DNA of 64,000 nt from Apiotrichum sp. Y4204. Lineage: Eukaryota; Basidiomycota; Tremellomycetes; Trichosporonales; Trichosporonaceae. Both the position numbers and the translations under genes were made by a program. The stretch covers positions 434,001 through 498,000 of the forward strand of contig JAMYHL010000014.1 in NCBI GenBank assembly GCA_025531455.1, read 5' to 3'. The notes under the pieces are model-generated. The model worked only from the letters and a program-made list of their open reading frames with translations, did no database searches and was not told where the DNA came from. Of the stretch, positions 1 through 9,811 are shown piece by piece; within the stretch, counting starts at the first letter, position 1; the number at the start of each line of letters is the position of its first letter.

Positions 1-145
1 AACGGGGGCCCGGCTGGGCATCTGATACATACATGATAGCATCTGGTATTAACGCTACGGGTGGACCTGGGAGCCGTACGGTATACTCTGCCCCATGCAG
101 ATTCTCTAGCATCCGCCTCCATGTCCATCACCTCTGATCTCCCTA
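1..145. other. 3' flank of the TPR gene
   Basis: Short non-coding stretch at the window edge, downstream of the minus-strand TPR gene. I see no gene or recognisable element here. Confidence 0.5.
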
Positions 146-2337
146 CTAGAAATTAAGCACGTCCTCGAGACGCTGCTTTGGCAGCTTGGCAACCTCGGCC
201 TTGACTTTTGCGAGGAGAGCCTTTGCGCTCTCGTCTGTCGGGCGGAACTTGAGCACCTGCCTGAGATCGGCCTCTGCCTCGCGCCAGCGCGCGAGCCCCA
301 TGCGCGCGACAGCGCGCTGGTAGAACGCCTTTGAGTTTTTCCCGTCCTTGCGCAGGATGTGGTCGCAGTCGCGCTCCGCGAGCGCGTGCTTCCCGAGTGC
401 ATTGAGCGCGACCGCGCGGTTGGAATAATAGACCGTCTTTTTGCCGTCGAGGCTGATCGCGTGGGTGTAGCACTGTATCGCGTCGGCGTGCTGGCCGGCA
501 TTGACAAAGACGTTGCCTGCTGCTTTTTCGCGGGCCCCGAGCTCCTCGCACCACCGGTCCATACACTCGACCCAGGCGCGGGCCTCGCGTGTCGGCCGCC
601 CCTTGCGCGTCGCTGACGCCTCTGTCAGCCGCCGGTAGAACGCCACCGGGTGGATCGACTCGAGCGCCGCAATGTCCTTGACATAGCCGGGATACGAGAA
701 CGGCGAGACCGAGGACGCAACGTGGTATGTTAGCTGGGCGTCAGCTGAGCTCGGAGCCATCACACAGTCACTCTAGCTCACCTTGACGTAGTGCCTAAAT
801 GTCAAAACTATCGCAGTGTTGCGCAGGCCTGGGTCGGCCTCGGCCCACTCGGCAGGAAGATACACCTTCTTCTTCTCGGTCTTGGGCTTTGGCCGCGCCT
901 TGACGGCCTTGTTGAACCGGGCCTTACTCCGCCCCACCTTCATTTTGTGATTCTTCGGACCGCCATTTGCCGCCACGGATCCATGCTCGCTTGCATCGTC
1001 CTCGTCAAGACGGAGCGGGATCTCGAGGCCCTCGAGGGCCGCAGGGGCATTTGCGCTCGGCCCGTACCGGCTCTCCACGGATGGGTCGACTGCGCCCAGC
1101 TCCTTGAGCCGCCAGCGCAGATGCTCCTCCACGGCGAGGACGTCTGTCATCTGCGGATGGGGGAAGATCGCCGGCCGGACATCGACGTCTGTTCGCTTCT
1201 TCTTCTCATGTCGCACAAACCCTCGGCCGGCCGGGATGGGTTCTCGCTCTGGCGGCTCGGGGACGGGCACGACGCGCGGTAGCCCATTTGGGACGTTGTG
1301 TACAGACGGCGACACGCGCTCCTGCCATTCTGCTTCGCTCTCAAACAATCCCGCCCAGCTCTGCGCAACATGGGAATCTCGCAGCTCGTACGGTAACAAC
1401 GCGATCGGGGCCCTGCGTACGCGTGCCGCTGCGTGTAGACATGCTGGACATGCCGCCAGTTGACACAAACATGCGGCGTGGTCGTCGTCGTCGCTCGGCG
1501 CTCCATGAGCCGGCCCGATGTCGTGGGTGCACACGCCATCGCGCGGGAGGCCTGGCATCATTGTCGGCTGGGCACCCAGGCCGCCAGCGCCAATCGCAGC
1601 CGCCGCAGTGGTCGCCATCGTGGAGCTCTCGCCGCGAGCCGCGGGCGAGAGATGGCCTGATAGGCGCCGGTCGAGTTCGGCGTAGAGCACATCGAGAATG
1701 TCGGCCATGAAGATCTTGTCGACTTCCGGCCCACCGTGCACGATCTCTTTCCGCATAAATTGCGGTGATGCGCCGGCGAGGATTAAGGTAATCAGGAAGG
1801 TGGGAAGGGTGCGGGTGAAGACGTGATGAAAGGCCTCCGTCCTGCAAGGGTTAGAGAAATCCAAGCCACTCTCCGCTCGCCGTCTGCTCTCATCGCGTCA
1901 GTTTCTCACCAGCAGGCTTGGATCCAGACATCAAACTCGCGCCGCACGACCACCGCCATGTCCTCGACGAATGTCTCGAGGTCATCATCGGAGAGCGTTG
2001 CCGTTCGTAGTGTCGGGTCAGATGTCGGGGGATGCCCTGTGCGTGCCGGCCATTGAATTCGGTGTGGACATGACGGTCCGGCGCCGAGAGCCATGGGATT
2101 GATGGTGGTAGCGGTGGTTGCCGAGGGGGCGGTGGTGGACGTCGCGTCATTGTTGAAAGTTAATGGCTCCTGATGGCGGCCGGGAAGCTGGAGGCGCGGG
2201 ACTTGCGGGGGTGGTGCTGGTTGCCGATATGCGTTTGCTGCTGCTGTCAAGCTGTCCGCATTCATCTCCGGGAAGACGGGCGGAAAGAGTGGCGGCAGCG
2301 CATGCGCGATTGGAAAGCGCAGTTGCGGTGGTGGCAT
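146..2337 (-). CDS. TPR protein with an Hsp70/Hsp90-type carboxylate-clamp domain
   Basis: Three exons read from 2337 down: 2337-1910, 1841-782 and 733-146, giving 691 aa. Intron 1 (1909-1842) has GTGAGA, branch point CTAAC and CAG. Intron 2 (781-734) has GTGAGC, branch point CTGAC and CAG. Both joins keep frame. The last ~130 residues hold three tetratricopeptide repeats. The residues that bind the C-terminal EEVD of Hsp70/Hsp90 are visible as KAAGN, YSNRA and KAFYQR. The middle has a Cys-rich patch (CLCQLAACPACLHAA) and a basic Lys-rich segment; the N-terminus is Pro/Gln-rich. The TPR part resembles RPAP3-type co-chaperones, but the N-terminal ~550 residues are unfamiliar to me, so no symbol is given. 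It probably acts in the cytosol or nucleus as a chaperone adaptor. It shares a ~520-bp divergent promoter with the ARP4 gene. An internal Met shortly after the chosen start is possible. Confidence 0.75.
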
Positions 2338-2861
2338 GGTGTCGTGGTCATGGATGGAATGAGAGGCGGGAGGGGATTAAAGAGTGAGAAGAGCAAGTCC
2401 AGTGTCCCGGCTGGACTTTGATGTCGGTGGTCTGTTCGCCCCTCGATGAACCTGGATAGAATGTGTGTGCGGGGCGGGTGCGGGGGTGCGAGAGAGATAG
2501 AGTGAGGATGGATGGAGATGTATGTCGAGCGACCGACCGTCGATGATGACCTCAACGACCAGTGCACACTCCATATGCTCTCTCGGTGTTCTCAGTCCTG
2601 CTCTCTTGCACAGAGATGGCAGTGCTCGCATTCACAACAGCCCCGCAAACGGAGGTATTTTGCATGATAATCAATTACACATCATTTTATTTTCTGTTGT
2701 GGCTGGGTTGGATTCGCGCGTCTCACCATTGTGTGGTCACCACCATAGTAGTAATGTTGACCACCACCACTCACCTCGATCACTTGTGTCTGTCGGTTCA
2801 ACAGTGTCTCTCCCACATCCATCCATCTCGCAATCCACCCCATTCCAACGCGGACACCATC
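2338..2861. promoter_or_regulatory. divergent promoter between the TPR and ARP4 genes
   Basis: A 524-bp gap between two divergent start codons. It contains pyrimidine-rich stretches toward both genes and no ORF that looks real. No clear TATA box was found. Confidence 0.45.
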
Positions 2862-4502
2862 ATGGTCTACAACGGAGGTAAGCTTTTCTGAATCTTCGGT
2901 GAGCTCACACCACAGACGAGGTCTCGGCGGTCGTCGTCGACTTTGGCTCCCATACGACGCGTGCAGGCTGGGCAGGAGAGGACGGCCCCCGTATCGTCAC
3001 GCCTTCCTTTTACGGGTACAAGGAGTCGGAAGCGGGTGCATCCAGCACAAACGGAAATGGCGCAGCGGCAGGCGATGGGGATGACCCGATGGATGGCGGC
3101 GCGGAGAAGGAGGACGACAAGAGCAGTGTCAAGAAGAAGACGTACTTTTTCGGCGACGACGGCGTCAACGTCTGGCGGGATGGCCAGGAGGTCGGCAACT
3201 TTATGGTTGACGGAATGAGTGGGTGTTTTTGGGGGTTTGGGGCGTATTGCGCGCGTGCGCGCAAGCGATGGATGCAGGCAGCTGACGCGCAGTTCACGAC
3301 GGAGAAGCCGCGGGCGAGATGCTCAAGCACATCCTGCGCGATCGCCTCAGCGCCGACCCGAGCGAACACCCCATCATGTTCACCGAGCCGGCATGGAACA
3401 CGAGCAAGGCGCGCGAGAGCATTGTGCAGATGTCGTTTGAGGGCGAGGGCGTGCCGGCACTCTACTTTGGATCGAGCGGTGTGCTTTCTGCGTGAGTACG
3501 AAAGGTTCCAAAGGTGGCTGGTAACCTGACGCGTCAGATTCGCGGCCGGCAAGGCTACCGCCCTTGTGCTCGATGTTGGCTATGCCAATGCGTCTGCAGT
3601 CCCGGTTGTCGATGGCTACGCGCTTCGCGCAGGCACTATGCGGCAACCCCTCGCGTCGTCGCTCGTCCTTTCTCAGCTCCACCACCACTTTGCCAACCCG
3701 ACACCCACCCGGTCATTCCCGTTGTCTCTGTTGCCGCGCCACCTGATTGCGAAGCGTGAGACCACGGCGGAGCCCGGATTGGAGCCGCGGCCACAGATCC
3801 GCGAGGACAGGTTGAAGGGCACGACACAGTCGTGGCGCGCGTGGGCGGAGCAGAGTGTAGTCGACAGCTGGAAGGAGACGTGCGCTGAGATTGTCACCGC
3901 TCACGGCTTTGACTTCCGCACTGCGCGCGACCTGCCCCAGGTGCTGTACGAGTTCCCCGACGGGTACCACCAGTACTTTGGCGAGGAGCGCTACCGGTTC
4001 ACAGAGGCGCTGTACGACCCAAAGAACTACTTTAACCAGAGCGTCGAGCCGCCTGCATCTCTGCGCGCCACGCCGCAGGGCGACCACTCGCACGACCTCA
4101 AGAATGTTGTGCCGCTCAGCCAACTGGTGCACGACTCGATCATGGCGTGTGATGTCGACGTGCGCGCGTCGCTTCTCCAGAACATCGTTGTTGTCGGCAA
4201 CACTTCGCTCACCCGCGGACTCACTGAGCGTCTTGACCTCGAGCTCGCTGCCCTCCTCCCTAGTGTAAGTGGCGTGTGCCAACTAATTCTAACATTCGCA
4301 GCAAAAGATCAAGATCCACTCGCCGTCAATCCCCTACGAGCGCAAGTACGCGTCGTGGCTCGGCGGCTCGGTACTCGCGTCGCTCGGCTCGTTCCACCAG
4401 CTCTGGGTCACAAAGGACGAGTACGAGGAACACGGCATGTCGATTGTGCACCAGCGTGAGTTGCGAGTGTAGGAGGCAACTAACAACACAGGGTGCAAGT
4501 AG
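2862..4502 (+). CDS. ARP4: actin-related protein 4 (Arp4/Alp5/BAF53 type)
   Basis: Six exons: 2862-2877, 2916-3218, 3293-3491, 3538-4264, 4302-4455 and 4492-4502, giving 469 aa. The first exon is only 16 nt (MVYNG plus one base) and the last only 11 nt (Arg-Cys-Lys-stop). The actin fold is clear: the first phosphate loop [17 protein letters not shown] near residue 12, the second loop [15 protein letters not shown] near residue 182, and the adenosine-side motif [13 protein letters not shown] near 388. The start [17 protein letters not shown] is characteristic of Arp4 rather than actin. An acidic Gly/Asp/Lys-rich insertion sits around residues 40-75. In known fungi Arp4 is a nuclear subunit of the NuA4 acetyltransferase and the SWR1 and INO80 remodelers. 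Exon 2 uses a GTGGGT donor, a form seen repeatedly in this window. Confidence 0.9.
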
Positions 4503-5089
4503 AGTTCTTGTTGGTAGATATGCGTTATGATAGTGATATAGCTCCAGGGCGACTAGGGCGCGACTCGTGAGTAGTTGGGACTCAGCTGACACGTAATAAC
4601 CGGGCACATTGCCCCCTGATGACGGACAAAGTGGTGGCTCTCCTATTGTCCAGAGCCCTAATGCCAAGTCCGCGCTCCGAGCTTTGGAACACGGTGCCCC
4701 GTGCGGGGAACGACAGTGCGGCGGCGCCGCGCACAATAACGCTCTCCGGCCCATCCCTCGGACCGGATCGCCCACTTACACATACTGACCATCTCACCAT
4801 AAGCGTGAGCGGCCTTGCGGAGGCGGTGCCGACCACAGACCATGTCGGGGGATCAGTCTCATTATCTCACCTCTAACGACGCCCCTGCAACGGGCATTGA
4901 CACTGCGGTCCTAAACTGGAGTTTGGGACCGCGAGCGGGGTGTGCAGCGCAAAGACCATGACCACGGCGAGCGCAGAGCAAGAGCAGGAGCGAGCAGCAG
5001 GCTCCTGTGAGTAAAGAGGTTCAAGATCAGACCCGTATATAAACGTCTTCGCCCGACACTTCCAAGACACCACCCACTCTTTACACACC
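4503..5089. promoter_or_regulatory. ARP4 3' flank and PNPOx-like gene promoter
   Basis: A 587-bp gap between two genes on the same strand. The right half contains a consensus TATA box. No convincing gene on either strand. Confidence 0.5.
5036..5043 (+). promoter_or_regulatory. TATA box
   Basis: TATATAAA lies 46 bp upstream of the PNPOx-like start codon, so the 5' leader must be very short. Confidence 0.6.
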
Positions 5090-5795
5090 ATGCCCCCGCT
5101 TCCAGTCTGGCGCACGCAGCTCGACACCGCCCTCGCCGCCGCGCCTCTCCACAAGGGTGCGTCGCGGGAGCCGAAGCGAAAAATCTCCGCCTCTCTGCTC
5201 CTCCGGCACTAATCCCAGATTTCTGCATGGCGACCACCTCGGCGCACGGCAACACCCCGCGTGTGCGGCACGTATCCTTCCAGGGCTGTGAGCCACCCCA
5301 AATACGCACAATACTTATCCAGTCTCGCCGTCCAACTACCTGCTCATCGCCACGGATCGCTCATCCGCCAAGGTCAGCGATCTGCAGGCCCACCCCGAGA
5401 CCGAGATAGCATGGTTCATCCCGCCGTGCCAGTTTCGTATTCGCGGGCGCGGGGTGGTGGTCGGCGAGGCGGGCGAGTGGGGCGCGGCGGCGCGCCGCCT
5501 CGGCGTCCTACCGAATGCTATAGATGGGAGATATGCGTATTGGCGGACCGAAAAGGATAGGATTTTCGGGAGCCTCGGGCCCCTCGCTGCTAAATACGAC
5601 CATGCGCCACCCCGCGGAGCTCATGTTCCCCCCGGAGTGGATAATGCGCACTACAACCTCGTCGTCCTGGCTGTTGTGCCTTTTCGTGTTGAGGTGCTCG
5701 ATCTCCGGGGCAGATACACTACGTATGTGTCTACCGACAAGGGGTGGATCGTGGAGAAAGAGGCGGTGAGGCTCAATGAGCGGGCGCACATCTAG
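5090..5795 (+). CDS. pyridoxamine 5'-phosphate oxidase-like FMN-binding protein (Alr4036-type)
   Basis: Three exons: 5090-5156, 5219-5287 and 5323-5795, giving 202 aa. Both introns (62 and 35 nt) have good donors and CAG acceptors, and both joins restore frame. The split-barrel flavin-binding pattern is visible: an N-terminal WRTQLDTAL helix, then FCMATTSAHGNTPRVRHVSFQGF, then LLIATDRSSAKVSDL, then WFIPPCQFRIRGRG. The C-terminal part reads NLVVLAVVPFRVEVLDLRG and GWIVEKEAVRLN. This order matches the Pyridox_oxase_2 family found in many fungi. True PNP oxidase makes pyridoxal phosphate, but this branch is poorly characterised, so the substrate is unknown. It is probably a soluble flavoprotein. 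A TATA box lies close upstream. Confidence 0.82.
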
Positions 5796-6125
5796 ATAAA
5801 GGAGATTATAGCCACCGGTATGCCGAGATGTTGTGAGAACTGCTCGTGGCTGAGAACAGATACGAGGTGGGTTCTGGGTGTCCGCGGGTATCGCTATTTG
5901 GTGGTGGGAGCCCAGTTGGCTCGATGCATTCAGTACTTTGTGCTATGGAAATATGGAGTGAACTATTGATTGATCTACGAGATGTTCTACGTAAGGTCCA
6001 GCAATGGCGATGCTGTCTACTGCTTGCTTTTGCTGTGCGCCGCGGCTCCGGCCTCCTCGCTTCGGTGTTTCATACGCATGTCGACGCCGATGGTCAACGC
6101 AAGAGGATCGAGATGGCGCAATCGC
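5796..6125. other. convergent intergenic region
   Basis: About 330 bp between the tail-to-tail PNPOx-like (+) and MOG1 (-) genes. Presumed 3' UTRs and terminators; no gene seen. Confidence 0.4.
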
Positions 6126-7051
6126 TTACTCGTCCGCAAAGAGACCCCAGTCCTTGACCTGGAGGCCCTTGACGGCCTCCTCGAGCCACTTCTGGGTCTT
6201 GTCGACCTCCTCCTTGCCGTTCGCCGCGCTGGCGCGCACGTTGGCAGTGACGACAATGTCGGCGCGCTTCTTCTTGCCCGCAATATCGGCGTCGACACGG
6301 TACAGCGCGAGGCCGATCCACACCTCGTCGGGCGCGTCCGCCTCGTGGCCTGGGCGCGGCGCGCCAGTTGGGTCGTGGGAAAACTTGTGGATGCGCTGCG
6401 TGCCGACGAGCGTGACCGGCGCCGGGGTGACGAGCTGGTCGACGGATGACACGACCTGGTGCTGCGGCGCGATTGGGGCCGATGGCGCCTCGGTCAGGAT
6501 CGTAGTGTTCAGAGAGGCGTTGTCGTGCGCGACAGAGTTAAAGTGGAACCTGTTTGTCAGCAAGGAGGGAGCACAGCATTGCCTTGGGAGCACAGCATTG
6601 CCTTGGGTGGCAAAGCCGACGTTTTCATGCAACCACCGACCAAAGCTCATTATTCAGCTCAACTCACTTGGCAGCGTCCCACAGGTTGGTCGCAGCGCCG
6701 CCCTCGGTAACGATCGCGAGGAGCTCGACAATGACGCTCGTGTCGGTGGTGGAAGAGAGCCACACCTCCTGGTTGTCGGGAATCTGGCGGATGTCGCTGG
6801 AGTTAGCGATGGGTGTGGGTGCGTATGGTGGTGAGCAGCCACGGCGCGCGAATGACGAGCGCACAGATGTCGAGCGCGCGTAGTCCTGCGCCTGGATGCC
6901 TGATCTAGTCTACATCCAGTTGCAGAGATTCAGCGGCAGTGCTCGCCATCACTCGGGCCATCGCAGCGACTCACCTGGCATCGAGAAAGTCGGCGGGAAG
7001 GGGCATGCTAATCGCGCCGCCAAAGAGCGCGTGCGGGGTGAGTGCGGCCAT
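6126..7051 (-). CDS. MOG1: Ran-interacting nuclear import factor Mog1
   Basis: Three exons read from 7051 down: 7051-6975, 6796-6668 and 6549-6126, giving 209 aa, close to the usual size of the family (~190-220). The start MAALTPHALFGGAISMPLP and the junction-spanning DASDIRQIPDNQEVW are hallmark Mog1 motifs. They are followed by SVIVELLAIV, a DAAKFHFNSVAHDN segment and a C-terminal beta-sheet region ending KDWGLFADE. In yeast and animals Mog1 binds Ran/Gsp1 and promotes nucleotide release, supporting nuclear transport. Intron 1 is unusually long for this locus (178 nt). Intron 2 (118 nt) carries a perfect 19-bp tandem duplication. The gene is divergent from the dynactin-like gene. Confidence 0.88.
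6570..6607. repeat. perfect 19-bp tandem duplication inside a MOG1 intron
   Basis: Two identical adjacent 19-bp units (6570-6588 and 6589-6607; core AGCACAGCATTGCCTTGGG) lie within the second MOG1 intron. The unit does not disturb the donor or acceptor. Confidence 0.9.
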
Positions 7052-7353
7052 TCTGGAGCTTGTGGGTGACGGGGACGAGAAGGGGATGGTATCAAGAGCG
7101 ACAAAGAGATTGAATAGATGGAGAGAGTGGATGGGTAATGGAGCGAGGTTGGTATCCAGCCACTCGTGCATTCTGGGTCTTTATACTCCCAGCCAGGCCA
7201 GGCCAGGACAATAGATGCATCAACGATGCGGTCATTCCCTCCCACCCGGTTCCGCGCCACCAAACGCCCCCGCCTTTGTGTTCACAACATCCGTCTTCCG
7301 CATTTCCCCCACAACCCCGCTTCTCTCGCGCCGACTCCCAGCTTCCTTGCATA
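7052..7353. promoter_or_regulatory. divergent promoter between MOG1 and the dynactin-like gene
   Basis: A 302-bp gap between divergent starts. It holds a TATA-like TTTATACT near 7176 and a pyrimidine-rich run just before the plus-strand gene. Confidence 0.4.
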
Positions 7354-8172
7354 ATGGCAAACTCTCCCGCACACCTCGACGCCCTCCCCACCGAGCTCCG
7401 CCTGCGCGCTATCGAGGCGCGCGTCCGCGGCGTACCCGCTACCTTTCTTGCCCCCGAGTCCGAAGCCGAGACCGACAGCAACGCCGACCGCGATGTTCCC
7501 CTATGGCAGCGCGCCGCCGCCCTGCGCACCAAGCTCGACGAGGCGGCAAACACCTCCCCGCCCCTGCGGCAGTTTATCGACAACTGTGAGTGCTCTTTTA
7601 TCTCTACTGTTCGTTCTGACGGCAGACGAGCGGTACGCGCCGCTGCTGCGCACGCTGCCGGGCGACGACGAGGTGGGCCCCGAAGCGGACGTGCTCTCCC
7701 CCGACGCGAAGGCTGCGCTCGTGCTCGAGTCGCGGGCGGACATTGTCGCTGCCGAAAAGGGCCTCCGCGAGATCGACGTGTATAACCGCCGCGGGGTGAC
7801 TGGCGCGGACGGGCTAGAAGGTGGGTTTTGGGTCTGACTACCGGCGGGGCTGATGGCAGAACTTGTTAATCTCAAGCCGGCGCTCGTGGCGGGAACGCAG
7901 CGCGTTGCGGCCAGGCATAAGAGTCTTGAAGAGGCGAGGGGGGACGTTGCCGCCTTGGTGGGGCGCTACAACGAGTTTGTGAGTGGGGCGGTCCTGTGGT
8001 CCACGCCTTCGCGCTGGTCGTTGCTGGCTCTAATGACCGCTGCTGACGCGCTCCCCAGACGTCGACGGTGTCGGAAATGTTTCTCGCGCTGCACGACCAG
8101 CTCACGCACCTCGAGGAGGCGGTGACGCGCGCCGAACGCGCCAAGCGCGACGCGCAGAAGTTCCGCTACTGA
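7354..8172 (+). CDS. dynactin subunit 3 (p24)-like coiled-coil protein
   Basis: Four exons: 7354-7585, 7626-7820, 7860-7978 and 8059-8172, giving 219 aa; all joins keep frame. The protein is almost entirely helical, with a leading LRLRAIEARVRGV heptad-like segment. It continues with LLRTLPGDDE, AALVLESRADIVAAEKGLREIDV, LVNLKPALVAGTQRVAARHKSLEEA and a final LHDQLTHLEEAVTRAERAK. The arrangement of leading helix, acidic linker and paired C-terminal helices matches fungal and animal dynactin p24 (human ~186 aa). Dynactin is the dynein activator in nuclear migration and vesicle transport. The match rests on overall pattern rather than one catalytic motif, so another small coiled-coil protein remains possible. 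Confidence 0.6.
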
Positions 8173-8337
8173 GCCACGTTGACACACCGTTCCAATCCAC
8201 ACGATCCACGATTCACGACGCCCATGGCTCAGGTCACTCGCTGGCCAGCCGACTACCAGCTACCACCCTGCATCACGACCGATACCCTGTAATATCTACT
8301 ACATACATGCACGTAATTCATCTCGTATACATCTCGT

Positions 8338-9531
8338 CTAGTGGTCGTCCTCGTCTTCGCCGGGACACCCGCCGGGGGCGTCCATCTCGGCCCAGCTGGC
8401 GTACTGCGATCCGCACCAGAAGCAGAAGAGGTGCTCGTGGCGCAACTGGCTCCCGAGGAAGGCGAGATTCTCCTCGGGCTGTCGTTAGCTATCACACTCG
8501 TAACACAGCACAGATACTCACAGTCATGGCAAGCACGCGTTTCGTGCCCGACATCATCTCCTCCCAGTCGGGCTCCTCCCCAGCTTCCTCTTCCTCCTTA
8601 CTCGGCTCGCTGGGCTTTTCCTCCTTGTCAATCTTCACCCCGAAGCGCACCTGCTCCTCGTCCTCGCCACCCAGGTCCGCCAGCATGTCGCGCCGCATCT
8701 GCTCGCGCAGCTTCTCCGCCGACGAGACAATCCGCGACGACGCGAGAACAGCAGCAGGCGTAGGCGCAGGTGCAGGCGCCTCCACCTCAGGCGACGGGGA
8801 GCGGGATCGCGTGGTGTCGAGCTCGGGGTATAGGCGAATGAGAAGCGGGCGGGGCAGGCTCTCGGGATCCACGGGGTTGGCGTGGAGCGGGTGGAACTGT
8901 CGTCAGCGCGGCCTCCATCTCCCGCAGCACATACCTTGATGCCCTTGGCCGCGTCTTTTTCAACCAGCAGCGCCCGCGCCTGGTATGCCTTGCGCCCCGC
9001 ATCTCTCGCGGCAAAGTCGGCTCCCCTCCGCCCGCGGAACGTACTCGCCTCGGTCTCGAGGCGCGCGTGCGCCTCGGGCCCCAAATCATCTGGCCCGAGG
9101 CGGCGCAACGGCGGCGGCGAGGGTGAGCGCGCCGTTAGCCCCTTCCGCCCGGCCCACATCGAGATGCGCACCGGTTCCTTGCGCTTCGGGTCGGGGCTCG
9201 CGCTCCGGCGCCGCCCGAGGCTCTCGCCAGGCGTCCACCCCATCTTGCGCATAAAGTCGAGCGCCTTCGGCGCCGCTGCGGGCTTCCCCGAGCTTTTGGA
9301 AGTTCCTGAGCCTGAGGTCTCGTCTTTGTCCTCGTCAAAGAGACTGCGGTTCAGCCCCTCGCGCCGCCGCTCCGCCTCGCGCTCCCGGAGCGGGAGGTTG
9401 CGCGCGTTGTGCGCCTGTCCCCGCCGCTGACCTGCGAGCGCGGCCCGCGATCGACGCGCGCTGTACGTGCTCTCCTGCGGCACGTCGACAAGGTACTTGT
9501 CGGACATGAAGTCGTCGTCAGAGTCGGACAT
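8338..9531 (-). CDS. G-patch domain protein, GPATCH11-like with C-terminal DUF4187
   Basis: Three exons read from 9531 down: 9531-8935, 8896-8522 and 8478-8338, giving 370 aa. The N-terminus is acidic (MSDSDDDFMSDKYL), followed by an Arg-rich helix. Around residue 95 there is a G-patch-like segment, FMRKMGWTPGESLGRR, with a diverged GxGLG core (Ser replaces one Gly). A Pro/Ser-rich acidic middle follows. The C-terminus carries the DUF4187 signature HLFCFWCGSQY ... CPGEDEDDH. Vertebrate GPATCH11 shares this G-patch plus C-terminal Cys motif order. G-patch proteins bind RNA or activate DEAH helicases; the specific partner is not known from sequence. An upstream in-frame ATG at 9624 would add 31 low-complexity residues; I prefer 9531 because of the conserved acidic start. 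Confidence 0.78.
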
Positions 9532-9811
9532 TGCGGCGGTTGGTGTGGGTGAGAGAAGAGGAGAGGATGAGAGTGTGGGTGGCGAACGCGGTGACTTTTT
9601 GTTGTGAGGTTGTGGTTTATGCATCGACTTTGAGGTGACGCACTCGACGACTCGACTCGAATCCTATATCCTGGGGGATCTCGATTCCCCATGTGGCACA
9701 TTTTCCGCCGCGGCGCCGCAGCGCCCCAGTCGGCCAAGTCAACAAGCCCGATCCAGCCGAGATTCGACAAAAAGTCCAATCCACCTCTCTCTCGTCCACC
9801 ACACCCCCACA

